Shown here one piece after another: positions 26,701 through 37,096 of a stretch of DNA of 64,000 bases (positions are counted from its first letter, which is position 1; every line of letters starts with the position of its first letter). Position numbers and translations under genes: made by a program. This DNA is from Flavobacterium weaverense (GTDB lineage Bacteria > Bacteroidota > Bacteroidia > Flavobacteriales > Flavobacteriaceae), in NCBI RefSeq assembly GCF_003688495.1, contig NZ_REFH01000010.1, forward strand, positions 124,001 through 188,000. The letters run 5' to 3'. The notes below the pieces were generated by a model. It saw nothing but the letters and a program-made list of their open reading frames with translations. It was not told the origin of the DNA and did no database searches.

Positions 26701-26890
26701 AAGTTGTAATAATAATTTCTTTAATTTTGTATTTTTCCTTATTCGGTGTAGTCCGGTTTTCAAACAGAAAATTATTGCATTACATTAATTTTATATTTGA
26801 AATTAGTAAGAATAATTGACTAGCATTTTTTTTGCACATCATTTAATGTTATTTTTGTTGCAGTAAAATAATAACCCCTAAAAAATCACT

Positions 26891-28858
26891 TTGAATACAA
26901 ATAGAAAATTTGATTCGACGGCCTTGAGTTCTCTTCTTTTTTCAAGAGAGAATTTTAAATTTAGTATTCATAATTTAGGGTATTTACCAAGGTGGGTAAT
27001 TGTACTAATAGATTTATGTGTATTATTACTTTCGTTTTTCTTTACGTTGCTTATTTTTAGAGGCACCGGTTTAGACTACATCATCACTCCGCACAGTATA
27101 TTATTTTCTCTTTCTTTCTTTTTCGTAAATATTTTCTTTTTTTGGATATTTAGAACCTATTCCGGAATTATTAGGCACTCGTCATACATTGATGCAGTAA
27201 AGCTTTTGTTTTCTCAAAGTGGAGTTCTTGTGGTATTTCTTTTTTTAAATTTCTCCTATGAATTTGCTTACGGTATAAAATTATTTTTAAATACTGCCTT
27301 TTTTATAAATATTGTTCTTTCGTTTTGCGGTCTCTTTGTATATCGTGTCATCATCAAACAAACGTTTGAACTTTACTTTTCTGAAACAGGAAAAGAAAAA
27401 TTAATTAGAACAATAATTTACGGGACAGATGCTAATGCCATTTCGGTTGCTAATGCATTAAAGTTCGAAACTCCTACTCGTTTTAAGATTGTTGGCTTCG
27501 TTGATAAGAGGAATCAAAATGCCTCGAAAAGAATGTTGGACTTACCCATATTAGTTCAAAAGAAAAAATTACCAACGTTAATGCGCTCAATCGGTGCGGA
27601 GGCAGTAATTATAGCTGATAAAAGCTTAACAAAAGACGAGCAATTGGTTATTATTGACCAATGTCTTGAATTTAATTACAAGGTTTATAATGTGCCTAAA
27701 ATTACCGACTGGGAAAATCAGAAAGAAATCTCTCAAAAAGTAAAAACAATACAGATTGAAGATTTACTCGAAAGGAAACCTATTATTCTAGATGGTAAGT
27801 TAATTTCGAAACAATTAAAAGATAAAACGATTTTAATCACCGGTGCTGCTGGTTCGATTGGTAGCGAAATTGCTAGACAAGTCTTAACTTTTAACCCTAA
27901 GAAAATAATCATCTTAGATCAGGCGGAAACTCCTTTACATCATTTACAATTAGAGACTGAAACTTTAAACTCGACTAGTAAAATAATATCTTTGGTTGGA
28001 GATATAAGAAATAAAGAAGCGATGGAAAAGGTGTTTAGTCGCTATAAACCTCAAGTTGTATTTCACGCTGCCGCTTATAAACATGTGCCGTTAATGGAGC
28101 AAAATCCAGCTCAGGCAATTTTAACTAATATTGAAGGAACTAAGAACATTGCTGATTTATCATGCCGATATAAAGTTAAGAAGTTCGTTATGGTTTCTAC
28201 AGATAAGGCCGTAAACCCAAGTAATGTGATGGGAGCTAGTAAAAGGATAGCTGAAAAATATGTACAATCTCTACAGTTAAAGAGTAAGAATGGCGATGAG
28301 AAAATAACAACAAAGTTTATAACAACACGTTTTGGGAATGTTTTAGGTTCTAACGGATCGGTGGTGCCATTGTTTACAAAGCAGATTGCTGAGGGTGGTC
28401 CAGTAACCATAACTCATGCAGATATAATAAGATATTTTATGACTATTCCCGAGGCTTGTCAGCTTGTTTTAGAAGCTGGAGCGATGGGTAATGGTGGAGA
28501 AATTTATATTTTTGATATGGGTAAACCAGTTAAAATTATTGATTTAGCAAGAAAGATGATTAAACTTGCCGGCTTTATTCCAGACAAGGAAATTATGATT
28601 CAAATTGTTGGTTTAAGACCAGGGGAGAAATTATATGAAGAGTTATTGAACGATACTTCAAAAACATTACCAACTTATCACGAAAAAATTATGATTGCCG
28701 AAGATGAGCAAGATGATTACGAAATTTTAAATAGCAGTATTGAAGAATTAATTCATAAAGCAAACTTCTTAACAAATGATGATATTGTAATGCAGATGAA
28801 AAAAATCGTACCTGAATTTAAGAGTATGAACTCGACATTTCAATTATTAGATAAGTAA
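26891..28858 (+). CDS. Membrane-bound nucleoside-diphosphate-sugar dehydratase (CapD/PglF/WbpM type)
   Basis: 655 aa, starting with TTG; no ATG lies near the N-terminus. Four membrane segments (about 34-57, 66-90, 105-125, 130-152), a CoA-binding/Rossmann-like domain (about 170-290), then an extended SDR with ITGAAGSIGSEIARQ and a VSTDKAVNPSNVMGASKR stretch where Met replaces the usual catalytic Tyr, as is typical for this family. Members make UDP-4-keto-6-deoxy-HexNAc for capsule, O-antigen or glycoprotein sugars. It follows rfbA by 190 bases. Confidence 0.9.
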   Translation: MNTNRKFDSTALSSLLFSRENFKFSIHNLGYLPRWVIVLIDLCVLLLSFFFTLLIFRGTGLDYIITPHSILFSLSFFFVNIFFFWIFRTYSGIIRHSSYIDAVKLLFSQSGVLVVFLFLNFSYEFAYGIKLFLNTAFFINIVLSFCGLFVYRVIIKQTFELYFSETGKEKLIRTIIYGTDANAISVANALKFETPTRFKIVGFVDKRNQNASKRMLDLPILVQKKKLPTLMRSIGAEAVIIADKSLTKDEQLVIIDQCLEFNYKVYNVPKITDWENQKEISQKVKTIQIEDLLERKPIILDGKLISKQLKDKTILITGAAGSIGSEIARQVLTFNPKKIIILDQAETPLHHLQLETETLNSTSKIISLVGDIRNKEAMEKVFSRYKPQVVFHAAAYKHVPLMEQNPAQAILTNIEGTKNIADLSCRYKVKKFVMVSTDKAVNPSNVMGASKRIAEKYVQSLQLKSKNGDEKITTKFITTRFGNVLGSNGSVVPLFTKQIAEGGPVTITHADIIRYFMTIPEACQLVLEAGAMGNGGEIYIFDMGKPVKIIDLARKMIKLAGFIPDKEIMIQIVGLRPGEKLYEELLNDTSKTLPTYHEKIMIAEDEQDDYEILNSSIEELIHKANFLTNDDIVMQMKKIVPEFKSMNSTFQLLDK

Positions 28859-28881
28859 TTTAAAAATTGATGTTTTAAAAA

Positions 28882-28918
28882 AAAAGTTCGAAGAGATAAC
28901 TCTCTTCGAACTTTTTTT
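28882..28918. terminator. Bidirectional terminator
   Basis: Perfect 15-base stem (28882-28896 / 28901-28915), loop TAAC, with A-run before and T-run after. It ends the polysaccharide operon and could also stop the convergent CpsB gene. Confidence 0.85.
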
Positions 28919-29028
28919 GTTTGGAACAATACGTAAAAATTATAGTTTTGATTTTTGTCTCGGTTTTGTTGGACATTAGAGTGAAACAATTCTTTACTTA
29001 CTTTAACTGCATTTTATAAACAATAGCG

Positions 29029-29769
29029 CTAACCAAATTTAAAGAACTGATTATTAGAAATTGCTTCAGTTAAAGGTTTTAGATCTTTGATTTGAACTTT
29101 CTGATTAAACGCAGCAATATGATTATTGTGATGGACGTCAGATCCCACGTAGCTATACATTCCTTTACTTAGAAGTTGTTCTGCTATTTTTGTAATACCT
29201 GCTCCGTAATAACCTACTACGGATAAAAGATTGAGTTGGAAGCGGCAACCTGCCTTGATTAATTTTTGGTATTCGCTGAAATTATTATGGTAAAAAAGGT
29301 ATCTCTCGGGATGCGCAAGAACTGGTATATATCCAGCTACTTGCAAATCAAATAATATGGAATATAATTGTATAGGTGCATTTATGTATGACATTTCTAC
29401 TAATACATAATTATCTTTTAAGGTAAGCAATTCACCTGATTGAAAAAGACGCACAAATTGATCGTCCATCAAATATTCGGCGGCAGCCTTAAATGGAACA
29501 CTAATGTTGTTTTTATTTAACTGTAAGACTGTTTTTACTTTGTTTGATTCTATAATTTCATGTGTGTTTTCCCAAACATGTTGAATTATATGAGGTGTAG
29601 TAACAAATTGAGTTACCCCCATTTTTTGAAGTGCTATAGTAAGTCGTAAAGTATCATCAAAAGTTTTAGCTCCATCATCAATTCCAGGCAGAAGGTGAGA
29701 ATGAATGTCAACGTGATGATCTGGAATTAAATCCTTTAAAACTGATTTTGATTTGAATATTGAAAACAT
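29029..29769 (-). CDS. CpsB/YwqE-type PHP tyrosine-protein phosphatase
   Basis: 246 aa. The PHP metal-binding motif HVDIHSHLLPGIDDGAK (His23 and His25) is followed by VTTPHIIQHVWENT, VLAHPERY and YVGSDVHHNNH, all metal ligands of the family. These manganese-dependent phosphatases remove phosphate from bacterial tyrosine kinases (Wzc type) that control polysaccharide export. No kinase or export genes lie in the window. Convergent with the polysaccharide cluster. Confidence 0.88.
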   Translation of the reverse strand: MFSIFKSKSVLKDLIPDHHVDIHSHLLPGIDDGAKTFDDTLRLTIALQKMGVTQFVTTPHIIQHVWENTHEIIESNKVKTVLQLNKNNISVPFKAAAEYLMDDQFVRLFQSGELLTLKDNYVLVEMSYINAPIQLYSILFDLQVAGYIPVLAHPERYLFYHNNFSEYQKLIKAGCRFQLNLLSVVGYYGAGITKIAEQLLSKGMYSYVGSDVHHNNHIAAFNQKVQIKDLKPLTEAISNNQFFKFG

Positions 29770-30084
29770 AAGTCAAAGGTAGAAAAAAAGTACTTCTATA
29801 TGAGGTTTCTTTCAATTATTCGCGACAAATACAGCTATTTTTATTATTTTGATAAAAGAGCTAAAAAATCAATTAATATGGAAAATTTTGAAATTTGTCA
29901 CTATAATAAATTTACTTCTACTTTTGAATATAAAATTATATGTTTCCTCTATTATTTGTGTTAAATCGCAATGTTTACGGGCTATTTAATCTCTAGCTTT
30001 CGCAATTTTCCAGACTTTTTGGTTTGTTTTTATAGAAAAATATTGTCAGTTTTGCGAAATAACTAATTCACAAATAAATTTAAT
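29770..30084. other. AT-rich gap with a likely SusC promoter
   Basis: No gene. TTTG at 30023-30026 and CAGTTTTG at 30047-30054 (one mismatch to TAnnTTTG), 20 bases apart, are a possible promoter of the SusC gene at 30085. Confidence 0.5.
30023..30054 (+). promoter_or_regulatory. Possible promoter of the second SusC gene
   Basis: TTTG and CAGTTTTG with a 20-base gap; the -7 box has C in place of the first T. Leader of about 25 bases. Confidence 0.4.
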
Positions 30085-33000
30085 ATGAGGTTAAAATTCA
30101 AATGGATTTTTACGCTATTATTAGCGTTATCTATGCAGTTTTCTTTCGCGCAGCAAAAAACTGTTTCGGGTGTTGTTTCAGATGCTTCGGGTCCAATTCC
30201 TGGAGTAAACGTTTTAATTAAAGGAACTCAGTCAGGTGTACAAACTAACTTTGATGGGAAGTATTCAATCCAATCTTCTGCTGGAGATCAATTAGTTTTT
30301 ACTTTCATCGGAATGAATGACTCTTTTGCAACAGTTGGTTCATCAATGGTGATAAATATTACCATGAAAGATGCGGCTAACGAATTAAATGAAGTAGTAG
30401 TTACGGCTTTAGGAGTTAAAAAAAGTTCTAAAGCAGTAGGTTATGCTGTTCAGGAAATCAAAGCAGCTGAATTGACAAAAGGTGGTAATAATAGTCTATC
30501 AGGAGCTTTACAAGGTAAATTAGCTGGTGTACAAATAACACCTTCTAGTGGAGCGCCAGGAGCTTCTTCTCAAATTGTTATTAGAGGAGCACGATCTTTT
30601 ACAGGCAACAATACTCCTTTATATGTTATTGATGGAATGCCAGTAGCCTCTAATGCTGACTATTCTACAGGTAATAGTGTTACTGGTTCTGACTCTTCAA
30701 ACAGAGCAGTAGATATTGATCCAAATGATATTGAGTCAATTTCTATTTTGAAAGGACAAGCAGCATCAGCTTTATACGGTATTAGAGCTTCAAATGGAGT
30801 AGTTCTTATTACAACTAAAAGTGGAAGAGGATTAGCTAAAGGTGGAAAGCCTGTTATTAGTTTTACTACATCTTCAAGTTTTGAGTCTATTTCTAAAAAA
30901 CCAGAAACTCAAAATTTATACGCACAAGGTTCAAATGGCTTATTCAATCCTACTGCTTCAACTAGCTGGGGACCAAAAATCTCAGAATTACCAAATGATC
31001 CAAGGTATGGTGGTAATATTGCTAATGATATTAATGGTGGTACACTAAGACCAGGAATGTATTACGTTCCGCAAAGAGCTAAATCAGGATTAGACCCTTG
31101 GGTAACTCCTAATTCTTATGATAATATTGGTGATTACTTTAGAGTGGGTCAAACAATAAATACTTCATTCAATATTGCTCAGGCTACTGAAAAAACAAAC
31201 TATTCATTTGGTGTTGGTTCAGCTAATCAAGAAGGAATGATGCTCGGAACTTCTATGGATAGATATACACTAAAAGCAGTTGTAGAAACAAATTTGAGCG
31301 AAACATGGAAGACAGGTTTTTCTGTAAATTACGTACAAACAAAATTGTTTAAAAGCACATCAGCAAATGATGGTGTTTTGCCTGGTGTTTTTGGAGCTCC
31401 TAGAAGTTACGATTTAAAAGGTAATGGTTTTGCTTCAGTTAGTGATCCTTACGATCAAGTTTTTTTTAGACCGAACGTTTTTAATAATCCTTATTGGGCA
31501 GCTAAAAATAATGAATTTGGTGAAAAAACAAATAGATTTTATGGTAATGGTAATGTTCAGTATTCTCCAGTAATTAGTGAAGATGGAAGTCAAAAACTTA
31601 CATTTAAATATCAAGCTGGTTTAGATTCTTACACTACAAATTACAGAGATATTTTTGAATTTGGGAATAAGCATGATTTATCAGGTGGTAGCAGTAATGT
31701 TAACCTATACGGAATAACATCTGATGTGATTAACTCGTTATTTACAGTAAATTATAATTTAGATATTTCAACTGATTTAGCATTAAATGTTTTAGCAGGA
31801 AATGAATATAATCATGAAAACAGTAAGAGATACGATGATTACGGACAAGGGTTAAATTTTGGTGGATTTGCAACAATTGCAAATGCAAATGATGTAACTT
31901 CTGAAGAATTTAGAGTGCAAAGGCGTACAGTTGGTTTCTTCGGTAACGCTGAACTAGCATACAAAAATATGATTTTCTTGGGAGGGACAATCCGTCAAGA
32001 TATTGTTTCAACTATGCCAAGAGGTAATAGAGATTTTATTTATCCATCAGCATCTTTAGGGATTGTATTAACTGAAATTGAGGCTTTAAAAGGTAATTCT
32101 TTTTTATCTTTTGCTAAAATTAGAGGTTCTTATGCTGAGGTTGGTCAAGCAGGAACTTATCTTCCAGATTATTTTGAGAAGCCTTCTTATGGTGGAGGAT
32201 TTTGGGCAGGAGTTCCTATTCAGTATCCTTTAGGAGGAGTAAGTTCATTCATACCGAGTACGACGCAGTACGATCCAAATTTAAAACCGCAAAACACAAA
32301 ATCGTATGAAGTTGGTTTTGATTTTAGATTTTTTAACAACAGAATAGGTTTAGACTATACTTTTTCTAAACAAAATGTAATTGATCAAATATTCTCTGTC
32401 CCAATGGCAGGTTCAACTGGAATTTCTTCATTCGTAACTAATGGTGGAAAAATTCATACAGATGCACATGAAATTGTTCTTAATGTTAATCCAATAAGAA
32501 GTGAAGACTTTAACTGGAATTTCAATGTAAATTTCTCTAAGATCGACTCTTTTGTAGACAAATTAGCGCCTGGTGTTCCAAATATCTTTTTAGGAGGATT
32601 TGTAACGCCTCAAATTAGAGCTAGCGTTGGAGATAGATTTCCAGTAATTTACGGAACTAGTTTTAAAAGAGATGCAGATAATAATATAATGGTTGATACG
32701 GATGGTACTCCTCTAGTAGGCGGAACCAAAGCTATCGGTGAGGTTTCTCCAAAATTCAACTTAGGAGGTTCTACACAGTTTACTTATAAAAAGCTGTCAT
32801 TAGGGGCAACATTTGATTGGAAAAACGGTGGAAGCATCTACAGTGGTTCAAATAACTTAATGCGTTTTTACGGTGTTGATGCATCAACAGCTGACAGAGC
32901 ATCTGAGTATATCTATCCAGGAGTTAAGTCTGATGGTACCCCAAACAATATTATTTTAGGTGGTGCTACCAATCCAAACGGATATCAAAAATTAGCGAAT

Positions 33001-33270
33001 ACTTTAAATGGGATTGCTGAGGCAAATGTTTATGATGCTAGTTTTGTTAAGCTTAGAGAAATTACTTTGAGTTATCAGTTACCAAAGTTGATGGGTGAAT
33101 TATTAGATGTAAGAGCTTCCGTTTTTGCAAGAAATATTTTACTATGGTCTAAATTGCCTAATCTAGATCCAGAGGCGTCGCAAGGTAACAATAATATTGG
33201 TGGTGGATTTGAACAATGGTCAATCCCACAAGCTAAGAGCGTTGGTTTCTCTCTAAGTGCTACTTTCTAA
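30085..33270 (+). CDS. SusC/RagA-type TonB-linked outer-membrane receptor
   Basis: 1061 aa. Signal peptide (1-22, ending FSFAQQ), carboxypeptidase-like domain (about 25-95, KTVSGVVSDASGPIPGVNV), plug with NNSLSGALQGKLAGVQI and PLYVIDGMPV, then a beta-barrel ending VGFSLSATF. It imports an unknown nutrient across the outer membrane with its SusD partner 17 bases downstream. Neither a sigma/anti-sigma pair nor glycosidases adjoin it. This type, close to core genes, is common in Flavobacterium and is perhaps used for peptides or general nutrients (inference). Codon use is AT-rich like the core genes, unlike the first SusC. Confidence 0.93.
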   Translation: MRLKFKWIFTLLLALSMQFSFAQQKTVSGVVSDASGPIPGVNVLIKGTQSGVQTNFDGKYSIQSSAGDQLVFTFIGMNDSFATVGSSMVINITMKDAANELNEVVVTALGVKKSSKAVGYAVQEIKAAELTKGGNNSLSGALQGKLAGVQITPSSGAPGASSQIVIRGARSFTGNNTPLYVIDGMPVASNADYSTGNSVTGSDSSNRAVDIDPNDIESISILKGQAASALYGIRASNGVVLITTKSGRGLAKGGKPVISFTTSSSFESISKKPETQNLYAQGSNGLFNPTASTSWGPKISELPNDPRYGGNIANDINGGTLRPGMYYVPQRAKSGLDPWVTPNSYDNIGDYFRVGQTINTSFNIAQATEKTNYSFGVGSANQEGMMLGTSMDRYTLKAVVETNLSETWKTGFSVNYVQTKLFKSTSANDGVLPGVFGAPRSYDLKGNGFASVSDPYDQVFFRPNVFNNPYWAAKNNEFGEKTNRFYGNGNVQYSPVISEDGSQKLTFKYQAGLDSYTTNYRDIFEFGNKHDLSGGSSNVNLYGITSDVINSLFTVNYNLDISTDLALNVLAGNEYNHENSKRYDDYGQGLNFGGFATIANANDVTSEEFRVQRRTVGFFGNAELAYKNMIFLGGTIRQDIVSTMPRGNRDFIYPSASLGIVLTEIEALKGNSFLSFAKIRGSYAEVGQAGTYLPDYFEKPSYGGGFWAGVPIQYPLGGVSSFIPSTTQYDPNLKPQNTKSYEVGFDFRFFNNRIGLDYTFSKQNVIDQIFSVPMAGSTGISSFVTNGGKIHTDAHEIVLNVNPIRSEDFNWNFNVNFSKIDSFVDKLAPGVPNIFLGGFVTPQIRASVGDRFPVIYGTSFKRDADNNIMVDTDGTPLVGGTKAIGEVSPKFNLGGSTQFTYKKLSLGATFDWKNGGSIYSGSNNLMRFYGVDASTADRASEYIYPGVKSDGTPNNIILGGATNPNGYQKLANTLNGIAEANVYDASFVKLREITLSYQLPKLMGELLDVRASVFARNILLWSKLPNLDPEASQGNNNIGGGFEQWSIPQAKSVGFSLSATF

Positions 33271-33287
33271 TCTATAATTAATTTACA

Positions 33288-34724
33288 ATGAAAAATCTAA
33301 AAATTACAATCACAGCAGTGATGGCATTATTTTTATTTCAATCTTGTTCTGAGGACAAGATGGATGAAATTAACGCCGACAAAAATAATCCAACAAATAT
33401 TCCAAGTCGTCTAATCATAACTGATGTTATGAGTGCTTCTGCATTCACGATTACTGGATCTGATTATTCATTTTACGCAGGTATTTACGCTGAACTAAAC
33501 GCAGGGAAACACAATCAAATGTTCAATGCTCAAATTAGAAAAGGAGAGCCAACAGCAGAATCCACTTATAACAACCCTTGGAATGCTAGTTATAGACAAT
33601 TGAAAACACTTCAAACAATTATTGCTAAATGTTCTGAAGGCGGAAGTGAAGTTGGTAATTATCAAACATTAGGTGTCGCACAAATTTTGTATGCATACAA
33701 CTTGGCTATATTGACAGACCTTTTTGGGGATGTTCCTTACAGCGAGGCATCAAAACCGAGTGAGTTTCTTCAGCCTAAATTAGATAAGCAAGAAGATATC
33801 TATAATTCAGTATTTGCTCTTTTAAAAGATGCAATTGTTAATTTAGATAAAGCTACACCTTACAAATTGGGTAATCAAGATATTATTTACGCAAGTAATT
33901 CGGCAAAATGGAAAAAAGCAGCAAATGGATTATTAGCGAGATATACTATGAGATTGTCTTTAAGAAAAGCTGATTATGCAGCTGTTATTTCTTACGTAGA
34001 CGCTTCTTTTTCTAATGTGTCAGAGGAGTTTAAGTTAGTTCATCCAAATGTTCCTAATCCTTACGCATTATTTAAGAGAGATAGAGATGGTTTAGGCGTT
34101 GCTAAAAGTTTTTATGATATATTGAAAGCTAACGGAAATGCTGATATTCGTAATCAAGAATTTTTTACTAAAATTGATGGCTCAGTTGCAACATTTGACA
34201 ACTCATTAGTTTTCCCAGTTGAGGGTCAAACAATTTATTCTAACTCAGCTTTAATGAATGATAAAAATCCAATATACTTGATGAGCTATCATGAATTATT
34301 GTTTCTAAAAGCTGAAGCGCAGGCAAGATTAGGTCTAGCAACAGCACAGGCTACAATGAATAGTGCGATTAAAGCTGCTTACACTAAAGCACAGGAGAAA
34401 ACTTTTACTACTCAACAAGCAGATACATATATCGCTTCAATAGGTACTTTGACGGGCAATGCTTTGTTGAAAAAGATAATGGTTGAGAAATACATTTCTT
34501 TCTACGAAAATGAGGGAATTGAAGCTTTTAATGATATTAGACGTTTAAAGGCAATGGGTAATGGAGATTTAATTCCAATGGTAAATCCTCAAACTGAGAA
34601 ATTTCCAAATAGATTTGGATATGGTCAATCAGATGTTTCAGCTAATTTAAAAGTAAAAGAAGCATTTGGAGACGGTTCTTATGTATACACTGAAAAAGTT
34701 TGGTGGGCAGGAGGAACGAGATAG
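33288..34724 (+). CDS. SusD/RagB-family lipoprotein (SusD-like_2 type)
   Basis: 478 aa. Lipoprotein signal ending FLFQSC with Cys20. The text NPTNIPSRLIITDVMSASAF, GVAQILYAYNLAILTDLFGDVPYSEA and EKYISFYENEGIEAFNDIRRL is typical for the SusD-like_2 branch. It is the surface lid for the SusC at 30085-33270. A terminator follows 32 bases after the stop. Confidence 0.92.
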   Translation: MKNLKITITAVMALFLFQSCSEDKMDEINADKNNPTNIPSRLIITDVMSASAFTITGSDYSFYAGIYAELNAGKHNQMFNAQIRKGEPTAESTYNNPWNASYRQLKTLQTIIAKCSEGGSEVGNYQTLGVAQILYAYNLAILTDLFGDVPYSEASKPSEFLQPKLDKQEDIYNSVFALLKDAIVNLDKATPYKLGNQDIIYASNSAKWKKAANGLLARYTMRLSLRKADYAAVISYVDASFSNVSEEFKLVHPNVPNPYALFKRDRDGLGVAKSFYDILKANGNADIRNQEFFTKIDGSVATFDNSLVFPVEGQTIYSNSALMNDKNPIYLMSYHELLFLKAEAQARLGLATAQATMNSAIKAAYTKAQEKTFTTQQADTYIASIGTLTGNALLKKIMVEKYISFYENEGIEAFNDIRRLKAMGNGDLIPMVNPQTEKFPNRFGYGQSDVSANLKVKEAFGDGSYVYTEKVWWAGGTR

Positions 34725-34756
34725 TTCTTATGTAACAAGAATTTAAAGTTCTTTGA

Positions 34757-34794
34757 AAAATCCTGATTGCACAAGCAATCGGGATTTTCTTTTT
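34757..34794 (+). terminator. Terminator of the second SusC/SusD operon
   Basis: Stem AAAATCCTGATTGC / GCAATCGGGATTTT with loop ACAA (one G-U pair), then CTTTTTG. Confidence 0.85.
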
Positions 34795-34934
34795 GTAATA
34801 AATAATCATTAATTTTTCTTTTTTTTAAATAACAGCAACTTACTATCTTATGTTTTTTAAATTTGCAATTATTAACTTATATCTTTACTGTCGATTTCAC
34901 GTTTTAAATATTTACTTAATTATATCTTTTCTAA

Positions 34935-36890
34935 ATGAGGATTTTCTATATATTAATTTTTTTGGTTTTCCCTAAATTGCTTTTTTCTCAAGATAAAAAT
35001 AGTAAAGACATTCAAACGAACAATAAATTTGAACAACCTCTAAGTGATACTACAAAAGTTAAGGTTGCTTCGATAGATCTTTACAGAGTTATTACCATAG
35101 ATCGCGATACTACCTACATAGATACTTCGCTTACCATTCAAAAAGAATACAGTCATAATTATTTACGAAAAGATATTTTTGGCCTTTTGCCTTTTGCAAA
35201 TGATGGCCAAACCTATAATACGCTACAATATAGCTTAACGGATTTTTCTCCTCTTCCTGAATTTGGCTTTAAAGCCAAGCATTTTAATTTTTTAGAAGCA
35301 AACCAAATCAAATATTATTCTGTTGCGACTCCTGTTACGGAACTTTATTTTAAAAGTACAATCAAAAAAGGGCAATCGGTAGATGCTTTTATAACTTTGA
35401 ATACTTCAGAAAACCTTAATTTTTCAATTGCTTATAAAGGATTGCGTTCTGAGGGTGAATATATCAATCAGTTATCTAGCACAGGTAATTTTAGATTTAC
35501 AACTAGCTATAATACTAAGAACAAACGTTATTTTGCAAATGCGCATTATACCTATCAAGATATTTTAAATAGAGAAAATGGCGGAATCACTACTATCGAA
35601 GATTTTGAAAGCGAAGATCCAAATTTTAATAACAGACAGCGATTTGAGGTTTACTTCAACGATGCTAAGTCATTTTTGAAAGGAAAAAGAGCTTTTTTAG
35701 ATCATAATTTCAGAATTAATTCAAAAAAGGGAACAAACAACTTATACCTCACGCATCAATTCAATTATGAAAATAAATTTTTCGAATACAATCAGGCAAC
35801 TGTTCAATCTACTGTAGGTAATAGAATCATCAATCGCTTTGGCGACTCTTTCTTAGATAGTGGAATCAATGATCAAACAAAATATAACAAGATGTACAAT
35901 CGTGTAGGACTTGTATATGAGAATACAATATTAGGTAATTTTATGTTTTTTGCTGACGATTTTAGATCGAATTACTATTACAGCAGAATATTAATTTTCG
36001 ATAATCAAAATACGATTCCTAGTGCGTACAGCCAAGTAATAAATTCTGCTGGTGGACAATATGAATACCGTCACAATAAGTGGAATGGAAAATTTTTATA
36101 TTCGAGGTCAGTGACTGCACAATCACTTTCTAATCTTGATGCTAAATTGAAGTATGATTGGAATGATGAAATTCAATTATCAGCGCAGTATCAAAACATT
36201 AATAAACTGCCTAACAACAATTACAATTTGCATCAAAGTAGTTACATTCAGTACAATTGGTCAAATGATTTTAAGAATGAAAAAATTAATGTTCTTAAAG
36301 CAAATGCTATTTCTCCATGGGTAAATGCCGAAGTTCAGTTTTCTGTTCTAAATGATCATTTGTATTTTAAAAATATTTCAACTGCTGCGCAAATTGCTGA
36401 TAAAGTGCAAATCATTTCACCATCGCAATATAACGGAACAATAAATTATTTGTCTGTTAAGGCGAGTCGAGAATTTAAGTTTGGCAAATTTGCTTTAGAC
36501 AACACCATTTTATATCAAAAGGTGGAGCAAACTGACGAAATTCTAAATGTTCCTGATCTAGTAACAAGAAATACTTTTTACTTCACTACTTATATGTTTA
36601 AGAAAGCCTTGTTCTTGCAAACTGGTCTTACGCTAAATTATTTTTCAAAGTACTATGCTAATGATTACAATCCAGTAATAGGAGAGTTCTTTGTTCAGAA
36701 TCAGAAAGAGATAGGAAATCATCCTAATCTAGATTTTTTTATAAATGCAAAAGTCCAAAGAACAAGAATTTATTTTAAAGCAGAACATTTTAATTCTTCA
36801 TTTATGGGTAATGATTTTTATGCTTCACCTAATAATCCTTCCCGTGACTTTACAATACGTTTTGGTTTAATTTGGAACTTTTTCAATTAA
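34935..36890 (+). CDS. Putative outer-membrane porin (Porin_10 type)
   Basis: 651 aa. Signal peptide (1-19, FPKLLFSQ). The early part has the family text LPFANDGQTYNTLQYSLTDF and VATPVTELYFKSTIKKGQ. The rest alternates short amphipathic strands to a final aromatic residue in FGLIWNFFN, as expected for an outer-membrane barrel. Transported solute unknown. It stands alone with a 210-base AT-rich leader. Confidence 0.8.
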   Translation: MRIFYILIFLVFPKLLFSQDKNSKDIQTNNKFEQPLSDTTKVKVASIDLYRVITIDRDTTYIDTSLTIQKEYSHNYLRKDIFGLLPFANDGQTYNTLQYSLTDFSPLPEFGFKAKHFNFLEANQIKYYSVATPVTELYFKSTIKKGQSVDAFITLNTSENLNFSIAYKGLRSEGEYINQLSSTGNFRFTTSYNTKNKRYFANAHYTYQDILNRENGGITTIEDFESEDPNFNNRQRFEVYFNDAKSFLKGKRAFLDHNFRINSKKGTNNLYLTHQFNYENKFFEYNQATVQSTVGNRIINRFGDSFLDSGINDQTKYNKMYNRVGLVYENTILGNFMFFADDFRSNYYYSRILIFDNQNTIPSAYSQVINSAGGQYEYRHNKWNGKFLYSRSVTAQSLSNLDAKLKYDWNDEIQLSAQYQNINKLPNNNYNLHQSSYIQYNWSNDFKNEKINVLKANAISPWVNAEVQFSVLNDHLYFKNISTAAQIADKVQIISPSQYNGTINYLSVKASREFKFGKFALDNTILYQKVEQTDEILNVPDLVTRNTFYFTTYMFKKALFLQTGLTLNYFSKYYANDYNPVIGEFFVQNQKEIGNHPNLDFFINAKVQRTRIYFKAEHFNSSFMGNDFYASPNNPSRDFTIRFGLIWNFFN

Positions 36891-36929
36891 ATTTCTACGC
36901 AGTTACTTTTCTAATTCTATTTTTTTTTG

Positions 36930-37020
36930 GGCGTTTAAACGTGCTATCCGCTGTATCTTTCCTTGCGTAAGAACGCAAGTAAAGGATGTCGCTGCTATCA
37001 CTAACGCAATATATCCTTCG
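36930..37020. repeat. REP-like hairpin repeat
   Basis: CGTGCTATCCGCTGTATCTT, then CCTTGCG-TAAGAA-CGCAAG and AAAGGATGTCGCTGCTATCA form nested inverted arms. The motif type (GCTATCCGC ... GCTATC) is one I know as dispersed between Flavobacterium genes. Only one copy is in the window. Confidence 0.5.
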
Positions 37021-37096
37021 CTATAATGTTTTGTAACAAAATACTATCTTTACAAAAGTTTTATAACATATTACAATCTTTAAAATTATACATAAA